The notes beneath the pieces are model-generated. The model was not told the origin of the DNA. It saw nothing but the letters and a program-made list of their open reading frames with translations, and did no database searches. Shown here one piece after another: positions 1 through 5,406 of a stretch of 12,089 nt of DNA. Source of the DNA: Gammaproteobacteria bacterium (GTDB taxonomy: Bacteria; Pseudomonadota; Gammaproteobacteria; Granulosicoccales; Granulosicoccaceae); contig DOIU01000044.1 of the NCBI GenBank assembly GCA_003511825.1, positions 1 through 12,089 of the forward strand. The letters run 5' to 3'. Every line of letters begins with the position of its first letter. Positions within the stretch are counted from its first letter, which is position 1. A program made the translations under genes and the position numbers.

Positions 1-291
1 ATCTTGAGCGCCATGTCTAATGCTGTCTGTGGTGTCATTTGCGTTGTTGAGGATGGCACTCTAAAAGGAGTCATCACCGACGGTGATGTGAGACGACAGT
101 TATCTGAGGAAGATCTTGGCAATGTCGTGGGTTTTACGGCAGCAGATATCATGTCCACAAACCCGAGAGTGGTTGATTACAACACGCGTTGCAGAGATGC
201 TGATCAAATCATGATTGACTGTGGTGTAAATAGTTTAGTGTTTAAAGATTCCTCTGGTCACTTTGAAATATACAATAATTTAAACAGGTAG
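1..291 (+). CDS. kdsD: KdsD/KpsF-type arabinose-5-phosphate isomerase, C-terminal CBS part (5' truncated)
   Basis: The frame is open from the first base of the window and ends at TAG 289-291, so only the last 96 residues are visible. KdsD enzymes isomerise ribulose 5-phosphate to arabinose 5-phosphate, the first step of KDO synthesis, with an N-terminal SIS domain (not in the window) followed by two CBS domains. The visible part carries the TDGDVRR motif that closes the first CBS repeat (E. coli KdsD has TDGDLRR at this place), then AADIMSTNP, the usual entry to the second CBS repeat. The second repeat ends rather abruptly after GHFEIYNNLNR. The CBS tail alone does not exclude another CBS protein, such as a sugar nucleotidyltransferase with CBS domains, but a C-terminal position and kdsA two genes downstream favour KdsD. 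It is probably the capsule or accessory copy (KpsF-like). The next gene starts 4 bp downstream, so they are co-transcribed. Confidence 0.72.
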   Translation: MLSAMSNAVCGVICVVEDGTLKGVITDGDVRRQLSEEDLGNVVGFTAADIMSTNPRVVDYNTRCRDADQIMIDCGVNSLVFKDSSGHFEIYNNLNR

Positions 292-295
292 ATTG

Positions 296-1594
296 ATGAA
301 AATTGTTGCATTCTTGCCCGCCAAGGGCTCTAGTAGCAGAGTTGAATCAAAGAACGTCAAGCTTCTTGATGGCAAGCCTCTGTTTTTGCATACGCTCGAA
401 AAGCTGTGCTCGGCGTCTTTTATCGATGAGGTGTATCTGGATACCGAGTCAGATGAAGTCATCGATTTAGCGAGCGAGGTGCCCTGTAAAGTTCTCAAAA
501 GAGATCCCTCACTGGCCTCCAATGCCACTGATGGACACACCTTGTTTATGAATGAGGTGAATCAAGTCGAGGCCGATATTTATATTCAGGTGCTGTGTAC
601 CAGCCCCTTTATTTCTCTTGAAACCATTAAGGATGGCGTTGATGCTATTCAGCAGAGTAGCGAGTATGATTCTGCCGTCCTGCTGCGTAAAGACAAGCAG
701 TATCTCTGGAACAGCGAAGGCCCTGCATACAATATTGAGCGGATCCCAAACAGTGTGGATTTACCTGATGCTGTTGTTGAGACCATGGGTTTGTATATCG
801 TTAAGAGCGATACTGCAAGGACGTACAACCGCCGCGTTGGTGCAAATCCTTACCAATTATTTGCAAGCCCACTCGAAGCGATCGACGTCAACTGGCCCGA
901 TGAGTTTTATCTGGCGGACTTAATTGCTGCGGGCCTGCGAGAGAAAGATCGCAAGTTACTCGATAATATCAAGAACCAAATAACCAGCTCGATGCTGTCT
1001 GACATCCTCGATGATCTGGGGTATCCTAACCAGGTCGTGAAGGGGCTGTCTCAGAATATCGACGGATCAAAGATCTTCGGACGCGCAAAGACGCTGAAAC
1101 TGCGCGAGCTCGAGGAAGGGGAAGATTACAGAGGCATCTATAACGCGTTGCATTCCTACTCGACGATTGTTCCCAATGATGTCATTGTGGTCGAAAATGA
1201 AGTGCCAGAGTACGCGTATTTCGGCGAGCTGAACGCAAACCTTGCTATCCGTTCTGGCGCCTCTGGGGTCATTGTCGATGGCAAGACGAGGGACACCAGT
1301 GAAGTGAAGAAGACGGGGTTATCGGTGTTTTCTCGGGGGTCCAGTTGTCAGGATGTCAGGAAACGCGCCACAACGGCGTCAATCAATAAGAAGGTGTGTT
1401 TAGACGGTGTTGACGTCTCTCCCGGCCAACTCATTTTTGCTGACTCTGAGGGCGTCATCGCGATTCCTAAACGGGTTGAAACCGATGTCGTTAAGGAAAT
1501 TTATGCAAGAACCTCCAATGAGAAACGGATTTTGGTGGATATTTCCATGGGCGTTGATGTTGACAGCCTCACTAAAGATTATGGATTTTTCTAA
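296..1594 (+). CDS. Fusion: NeuA-type CMP-sugar cytidylyltransferase + RraA-like aldolase-fold domain
   Basis: A 432-residue protein with two complete domains. Residues 2-220 are a CMP-acylneuraminate/CMP-KDO-type cytidylyltransferase: AKGSSSRVESKN at 9-20 replaces the family P-loop (ARGGSKRxxxKN), LCTSP at 100-104 matches the QPTSP region, and EAIDVNWPDEF at 194-204 is the metal-site region. Residues 226-432 are RraA-like (class II pyruvate aldolase fold): SSMLSDILDDLG at 231-242, GELNANLA at 310-317, the signature GVIVDGKTRD at 324-333 and SPGQLIFADSEGVIAIP at 375-391. The first domain should transfer CMP from CTP to a 2-keto-3-deoxy sugar acid. The second domain's role is unknown; relatives cleave or decarboxylate 2-keto acids such as 4-hydroxy-4-methyl-2-oxoglutarate. 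ATG 296 is preferred over TTG 293 because AGG at 286-288 stands 7 nt before it. The first domain resembles NeuA more than KdsB. It sits in one operon with kdsD and kdsA. Confidence 0.85.
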   Translation: MKIVAFLPAKGSSSRVESKNVKLLDGKPLFLHTLEKLCSASFIDEVYLDTESDEVIDLASEVPCKVLKRDPSLASNATDGHTLFMNEVNQVEADIYIQVLCTSPFISLETIKDGVDAIQQSSEYDSAVLLRKDKQYLWNSEGPAYNIERIPNSVDLPDAVVETMGLYIVKSDTARTYNRRVGANPYQLFASPLEAIDVNWPDEFYLADLIAAGLREKDRKLLDNIKNQITSSMLSDILDDLGYPNQVVKGLSQNIDGSKIFGRAKTLKLRELEEGEDYRGIYNALHSYSTIVPNDVIVVENEVPEYAYFGELNANLAIRSGASGVIVDGKTRDTSEVKKTGLSVFSRGSSCQDVRKRATTASINKKVCLDGVDVSPGQLIFADSEGVIAIPKRVETDVVKEIYARTSNEKRILVDISMGVDVDSLTKDYGFF

Positions 1595-1604
1595 GGGGTA
1601 AGAA

Positions 1605-2399
1605 ATGTTTGTTATTGCAGGTCCGTGTGTCATCGAATCCGAAGAAATGGTCATTGAGATTGCTTCGGAGCTCAAAGGCATCACTCAAAAATTGGGTTTG
1701 GATTTTATCTTTAAGGCCAGCTTCGACAAGGCTAATCGAACGTCCACGAAGAGTTATCGAGGGCCAGGGCTTGAAGCTGGGCTAAAAATCTTCGAGCGCG
1801 TTAAACAGGATATTGGTGTCAAGGTACTCACGGATGTGCATGAAGACACACCGATCGAAGAGGTTGCTTCGGTGGTTGACGTGTTGCAGACGCCCGCGTT
1901 TCTCGTCAGGCAAACGAACTTTATTCAGAGAGTTGCCAAATGTGGTAAGCCTGTCAACATCAAAAAGGGTCAGTTTCAGGCGCCATGGGATTTACGGAAT
2001 GTGGTTGATAAGTGCCACGAGGTCGGTAACCAGGACATTTGGCTGTGTGACCGAGGCACCTGCTTTGGCTATAACACGCTGATCTCGGATATGCGCGGGC
2101 TTGCGCACATGCGTAAGACCGGTTGTAAAGTCGTCTTCGATGCGACCCATTCGGTTCAGCAGCCCGGTGGTCAAGGTGCTTCCAGTGGTGGTCAGCGCGA
2201 AATGGTACCCGTCTTGGCAAGAGCCGCCACTGCAGTTGGCGTAGACGGCGTTTTTATCGAGACGCATCCCGATCCGGCAAGCGCCTTGTCTGATGGCCCC
2301 AATATGCTGCCACTGGCTAAAATTGAGTCCTTGCTGTCGGTGCTCAGTGATATCGATAAGTTAGTGAAGTCTCAGAACTACTTAGAGGACGAACTCTAA
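1605..2399 (+). CDS. kdsA: 3-deoxy-8-phosphooctulonate synthase (KDO-8-phosphate synthase), metal-dependent class
   Basis: KdsA condenses phosphoenolpyruvate with arabinose 5-phosphate to give KDO 8-phosphate in the cytoplasm. The 264 residues form a single TIM-barrel domain carrying the family motifs GPCVIES (6-12), FKASFDKANRTS (36-47), GPGLEAGL (53-60), LTDVHE (75-80), QTPAFLVRQT (95-104), NIKKGQF (118-124), FDATHSVQQPGG (178-189) and FIETHPDP (217-224). Cys8, His182, Glu219 and Asp230 have exactly the spacing of the Aquifex aeolicus metal ligands C11, H185, E222 and D233, whereas the metal-free E. coli enzyme has Asn at the Cys position. This makes it a class II (metal-requiring) enzyme. 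ATG 1605 follows AAGGGG at 1593-1598, which overlaps the upstream stop codon, so translation is probably coupled. It is 20 residues shorter than E. coli KdsA (284), mainly at the N-terminus, as in Aquifex. It is the last gene of the operon. Confidence 0.95.
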   Translation: MFVIAGPCVIESEEMVIEIASELKGITQKLGLDFIFKASFDKANRTSTKSYRGPGLEAGLKIFERVKQDIGVKVLTDVHEDTPIEEVASVVDVLQTPAFLVRQTNFIQRVAKCGKPVNIKKGQFQAPWDLRNVVDKCHEVGNQDIWLCDRGTCFGYNTLISDMRGLAHMRKTGCKVVFDATHSVQQPGGQGASSGGQREMVPVLARAATAVGVDGVFIETHPDPASALSDGPNMLPLAKIESLLSVLSDIDKLVKSQNYLEDEL

Positions 2400-2453
2400 A
2401 CTGAGTGTTTTTTGGGGTGATTCCTCGCCTCTACAAAAACACGTCCCTCATTG

Positions 2454-2488
2454 AACAGCCGGGCAAGCTAGCCCGGCTGTTTTAGTTT
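2454..2488 (+). terminator. Rho-independent terminator closing the KDO cassette
   Basis: A perfect 11-bp stem pairs AACAGCCGGGC (2454-2464) with GCCCGGCTGTT (2471-2481) around a 6-nt loop AAGCTA. The 3' arm runs into TTTTAGTTT, a usable U tract on the + strand, 55 bp after the kdsA stop. On the - strand the stem is followed by CAATGAGGG, so it is a poor terminator for the convergent FHA gene. Confidence 0.88.
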
Positions 2489-2547
2489 GGACGTCAGCTA
2501 TTGTCTGGCTGATGAATACTTCAACCCCGCCCAAAAACAAGCCAGTG

Positions 2548-3828
2548 TCATGTGCGTGAACGTTTGCTGATCTCCTGCCAACGGTTCAGTAAGCGAATGT
2601 CTTGTTCTTCGACCTTTTCGAGCAATTGGTGAAGGCGGGCATAGACCACAGACAAATCTTGATAATTCTGTTTTTTTAGCGCGATAAAACGGCCTTTGGT
2701 TTCCAGCATCTTTCTCAGCGCATAATCGTCGGGGCGCGCCGTACTGTCGGGGCCAGGCGTGGGATACTGGGCGCTGAAGTGCTTGAACTGCACCGCTGTT
2801 TCAGACAGGTCCAGCAAGCTGCCATAATCGTACAGTGGAGCGCCTTGCTCCAGTTTGACGGCGTCAATAGCGGCGCGTGTCTTGGGGATCAGGCTCTCGG
2901 CGTCGTAGAAATCGCCACGTTGCAGCAGCAGCGCCAGGCGGCGCTCAAACACCAGAAACAGGAGTTGCTGTTTGAGCTGCGACAGGCCGGTGTGATGCTT
3001 GGCTTGTTGGAGGGCGACATCGACCCGCGCTGCAATGGTATCGACAGCGGCGATTTCAGACTCGAGCGCTTGCCGAGGTTCGGTACTGGAGGCCCCTTCG
3101 ACCTGTTCCAAAAAGCGTCGCGTTTCTTTCTTGTACGTGCTGTAGAGTGCTTCTGACTGTTTATCTTCAGACACGCTTTGCCAGTAGAAATACCCGCCAA
3201 CAAGACCTATCAACACCACAAGCATGGCGACTGTTTTTCCCATGCCGCCTCGGCGTTTTTCAGGCGCTGCGGACGGTGCCGCTCTGGGCGGTTCAGCGCC
3301 ATTGGCTGACGGCGGCGGTGGCAGGTCTTCCAGCTCCGGTTCGGGCTGATCATCTGGGCTGGCAAGAGACTCAATCACCCCGACATGTTGGGCGTACATG
3401 GTGCCCGAGTCGCCCACATAGTCCTTGTCCGCTGGAGGCGGGGGTTCAGGCGCCATGCCTGGGCCTGTATTCTCAATCTCAAACCGAAACGGCACTTGGC
3501 CAATGACGACAATGTCTCCCTGGCCCATGGCGGCGCGGGTGATCCGTTGCTCGTTGATGTAGATACCGTTAGCGCTGTTGAGATCTTCCAGAATCCACTT
3601 GCCATTCTCAAAGCTCACGCGTGCGTGGTTTCGAGACATTTTGTTGTATTTAATGCTAATGCTGTTGTCGTCACTGCGGCCAATCGTTTCGTCCTGAACA
3701 CCGACGCGAATATCCAAAGACTTGAGACTCTCGTCGAGCAAGGTATCCAGGCATACCAAGCGGGCAGCCGGTGACGCCGAACCCGTGTAGATGACGGTTT
3801 TTTCGTCCGCACTGTTGTCGTTGCTCAA
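2548..3828 (-). CDS. FHA-domain protein with one membrane segment
   Basis: From the preferred TTG start this is 426 residues. Numbered from there, an FHA phosphothreonine-binding domain occupies about 25-118: TIGRSDDN (48-55), MSRNHARV (64-71) with the conserved Ser-x-x-His, and LNSANGIYIN (83-92). A proline-rich acidic linker (about 122-190) leads to a basic EKRRGGMGK patch and one transmembrane helix (about 199-216, TVAMLVVLIGLVGGYFYW). The rest is a mostly helical, charged C-terminal domain of about 210 residues that I do not recognise. The expected topology is FHA in the cytoplasm and the C-terminal domain outside, in the periplasm. It would recognise a phosphothreonine partner, and its divergent neighbour is a PP2C phosphatase. 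The frame is open to ATG 3906, but that start has no Shine-Dalgarno and the extra 26 residues look non-coding. Confidence 0.85.
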   Translation of the reverse strand: MSNDNSADEKTVIYTGSASPAARLVCLDTLLDESLKSLDIRVGVQDETIGRSDDNSISIKYNKMSRNHARVSFENGKWILEDLNSANGIYINEQRITRAAMGQGDIVVIGQVPFRFEIENTGPGMAPEPPPPADKDYVGDSGTMYAQHVGVIESLASPDDQPEPELEDLPPPPSANGAEPPRAAPSAAPEKRRGGMGKTVAMLVVLIGLVGGYFYWQSVSEDKQSEALYSTYKKETRRFLEQVEGASSTEPRQALESEIAAVDTIAARVDVALQQAKHHTGLSQLKQQLLFLVFERRLALLLQRGDFYDAESLIPKTRAAIDAVKLEQGAPLYDYGSLLDLSETAVQFKHFSAQYPTPGPDSTARPDDYALRKMLETKGRFIALKKQNYQDLSVVYARLHQLLEKVEEQDIRLLNRWQEISKRSRT

Positions 3829-3836
3829 ATTCCGTG

Positions 3837-3840
3837 CTCC
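3837..3840 (-). promoter_or_regulatory. Ribosome binding site supporting TTG start of the FHA gene
   Basis: On the - strand GGAG (3840-3837) precedes TTG (3828-3826) by 8 nt. The protein then begins MSNDNSADEKTVIYTG, a normal hydrophilic N-terminus ahead of an FHA domain. The upstream ATG at 3906 has only GCGCGCTTAGACC before it. Confidence 0.5.
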
Positions 3841-3941
3841 GGCAGGAGTTGCTGGGTAAATACTGAAAATGGTTTCACTAATCCACTCTATCGTCAATAG
3901 TCGCATGGTCTAAGCGCGCTGCAAGCAGAGGAGGGCGGGCG

Positions 3942-4079
3942 ATGCAGTCAGCGACTTTCATGCTTAAGTGTAGTTGCGGGTGTCTGGGTAACTCTGTTAC
4001 AAATTACCGCTCGCTGTCGGTTATTCACACAGGTGATCTGTCGGCCAAGCGGATGGCGTTACTGCAGGACAATCAATGA
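3942..4079 (+). CDS. Possible 45-residue leader protein, translationally overlapped with the PP2C gene
   Basis: ATG 3942 is preceded by AGGAGGG (3929-3935) with a 6-nt spacer, the best Shine-Dalgarno sequence between the two divergent signalling genes. The frame runs 45 codons and stops at TGA 4077-4079, overlapping the phosphatase ATG 4076-4078 as ATGA. That is the classic arrangement for translational coupling. The peptide (MQSATFMLKCSCGCLGN...) has Cys10, Cys12 and Cys14, no clear membrane segment and no family I recognise. The phosphatase has its own weaker AGGA at 4066-4069. The alternative is a chance frame of 45 codons in a 169-bp gap whose purine-rich stretch merely mimics a ribosome binding site. 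Codon-level conservation in relatives would decide. Confidence 0.4.
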   Translation: MQSATFMLKCSCGCLGNSVTNYRSLSVIHTGDLSAKRMALLQDNQ

Positions 4080-4873
4080 AGTTGCACACTTACTGTATTT
4101 CGGACGTTGGGCGAAAACGCTCGGTGAATGAGGATTTTGGCCTCGCGGATGACAACCTTGGCCTGTTGCTGGTGGCTGATGGTATGGGTGGTCACGGCTC
4201 AGGCGATGTTGCGAGCCGTTTAGCGACCGAATCATTCAAGCGCCACCTCAATGGCTTTCTCTCCGGCGAGATTGAGCCGGAATTGCCGGGAGCCGCCGCT
4301 ACGCCGCTTGAGGACGATGCTGACAACACCGTCCAGGCGCTACCCAATCCGGTTGTTGAGATTGTCGCTGCGGCGGTCAGGGACGCGAACAGCGCAGTCT
4401 ACACCGAGAACAAAGCCCGCGGGTTTGCCGATGGCTCAGGGATGGGGACGACCCTGGCAGGGGTCTGGAAGCTCGGTTCCCTCAATGAAATCGTGTTGTT
4501 CCAAGTCGGTGATAGTCGCGTGTATTTGTATCGCGACCAGCGCCTGCTGCAACTCACTCGCGATCACACTGCCTATCAGGAGTGGGAGCGTAACGGGCGC
4601 AATGGGCCGGCGCCGCCGTCGAATTTGATTTTGCGGGCGATCGGTTTGTTCCAGGACGTCAAACCTGATGTCCGCATCCAGAGCGTGCACCCTGGCGATA
4701 TCCTGGTGATCTGCTCCGATGGCTTGACCGGCATGGTTGACGACAACGACATTGAAGACATCGTCGCGCGCAAATCTGCGGAGTTGGGTGTGATGGGCGC
4801 TATGCTGGTAAAAGAAGCCAACGATCGTGGTGGTGAGGACAATATCACCGTCGTGACAGGGCGTTTCGACTAA
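4076..4873 (+). CDS. PP2C-family Ser/Thr protein phosphatase
   Basis: A 265-residue, single-domain soluble PPM/PP2C phosphatase of the bacterial Stp1/PrpC/PppA type, which removes phosphate from phosphothreonine or phosphoserine proteins using two or three Mn/Mg ions. The catalytic motifs run in order: SDVGRKRSVNEDF (9-21), LLVADGMGGH (31-40) with metal ligands Asp35 and Gly36, GMGTTLAGVW (122-131), QVGDSRVYLYR (143-153), LTRDHT (160-165), SDGLTG (214-219) with Asp215, and GGEDNITVVTGRF (252-264) with Asp255 and Asn256. All metal-binding residues are present, so it should be active. An acidic, proline-containing insert at about 64-92 is unlike the compact family members. It has no membrane segment. 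The divergent FHA protein is a plausible partner or substrate reader, but no Ser/Thr kinase gene lies in the window. ATG 4076 has AGGA at 4066-4069. Confidence 0.93.
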   Translation: MKLHTYCISDVGRKRSVNEDFGLADDNLGLLLVADGMGGHGSGDVASRLATESFKRHLNGFLSGEIEPELPGAAATPLEDDADNTVQALPNPVVEIVAAAVRDANSAVYTENKARGFADGSGMGTTLAGVWKLGSLNEIVLFQVGDSRVYLYRDQRLLQLTRDHTAYQEWERNGRNGPAPPSNLILRAIGLFQDVKPDVRIQSVHPGDILVICSDGLTGMVDDNDIEDIVARKSAELGVMGAMLVKEANDRGGEDNITVVTGRFD

Positions 4874-4957
4874 AACAGCGTGTGAGAGAGAACCGAGCGT
4901 TTTGCCTCGGGTGAGGAACAGTCTGTGCCGCAGAATGGGCGGTGGTGGGGCAGGGCT
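4874..4957. other. Gap between PP2C gene and small - strand frame
   Basis: No gene seen. A weak hairpin CCGAG/CTCGG (about 4893-4910) without a U tract is the only structure, so no convincing intrinsic terminator follows the phosphatase gene. Confidence 0.4.
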
Positions 4958-5212
4958 TTATTGCGTTAAGTGTGTTTGTGTGGGTGTCCCTGCAGACACT
5001 AACAGCTCTTGGCTGTTGAGCACGTCTGTGCCTGCTGGCGTGGCCAACTGTGCATGAGGTTCGCGATCCTCAGTGTCCCTTGCCAAGTGCATGTCTGTAT
5101 TGATCAGGGTGCTGCTGCTGATGTAGAGCAGCGCGGTGCCGACGCATAATTCCAAGACAATCAACCACGTTGGCACATGGAGTAATTGTGGGCGTTCTGG
5201 CGTGTTTTGCAT
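4958..5212 (-). CDS. Possible small single-span membrane protein, unrecognised
   Basis: An 84-residue frame on the - strand with ATG 5212-5210 preceded by GAGGGA and a spacer of about 8-9 nt. Residues 15-36 (TWLIVLELCVGTALLYISSSTL) form one hydrophobic helix after a short N-terminus with Arg7 and His12. The following 48 residues are polar, with several acidic residues, and show no motif I know. I cannot assign a function. For it: good ribosome binding site, a clear transmembrane segment and no other gene across 533 bp. Against it: short length, unremarkable C-terminal half and a T/G-rich template near the stop. It is oriented with amtB but separated from it by the hairpins at 5330-5389, so it needs its own promoter, which I cannot point to convincingly. 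Confidence 0.4.
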   Translation of the reverse strand: MQNTPERPQLLHVPTWLIVLELCVGTALLYISSSTLINTDMHLARDTEDREPHAQLATPAGTDVLNSQELLVSAGTPTQTHLTQ

Positions 5213-5329
5213 TGGGCTTTTCCCTCATGCGTTGCCGAAAATAGCGAGTCTTTATGAGTTATAGACGAGTATTCTCGAAAATGCCTAACAATTTAGAACC
5301 ACCTTACAAGATCAGTATGTCTACTCTGT

Positions 5330-5347
5330 GACAGGGAAAATCCTGTC
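5330..5347. repeat. Inverted repeat (second hairpin beyond amtB)
   Basis: GACAGG (5330-5335) pairs with CCTGTC (5342-5347) around GAAAAT. It lies 13 bp beyond the larger hairpin on the amtB side and may act with it as a tandem transcript end. Confidence 0.4.
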
Positions 5348-5360
5348 TGTAAAACGTGTT

Positions 5361-5389
5361 GTGAGAGCACCCAGATCGGGTGCTCTCAC
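5361..5389 (-). terminator. Likely terminator of glnK-amtB
   Basis: A perfect 12-bp stem pairs GTGAGAGCACCC (5361-5372) with GGGTGCTCTCAC (5378-5389) around the loop AGATC, starting 17 bp after the amtB stop. On the - strand it is followed by AACACGTTTTACA, a poor U tract, so termination may be inefficient or the stem may mainly protect the 3' end. Confidence 0.65.
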
Positions 5390-5406
5390 GGCCTCAGTGG
5401 TAGGCC

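Noticed and set aside
293..295. TTG as start of the cytidylyltransferase fusion
   Set aside because: ATG 296 is one codon later, is better spaced from AGG 286-288 and gives the normal MKIVAFLPAKG start.
2405..2442. GTGTTTTT/AAAAACAC inverted repeat before the kdsA terminator
   Set aside because: AT-only 8-bp arms with a 22-nt loop; the strong terminator lies just downstream and explains the region.
4995..5030. AACAGC/GCTGTT hairpin as a terminator
   Set aside because: No U tract on either strand and it lies inside the possible small - strand gene.
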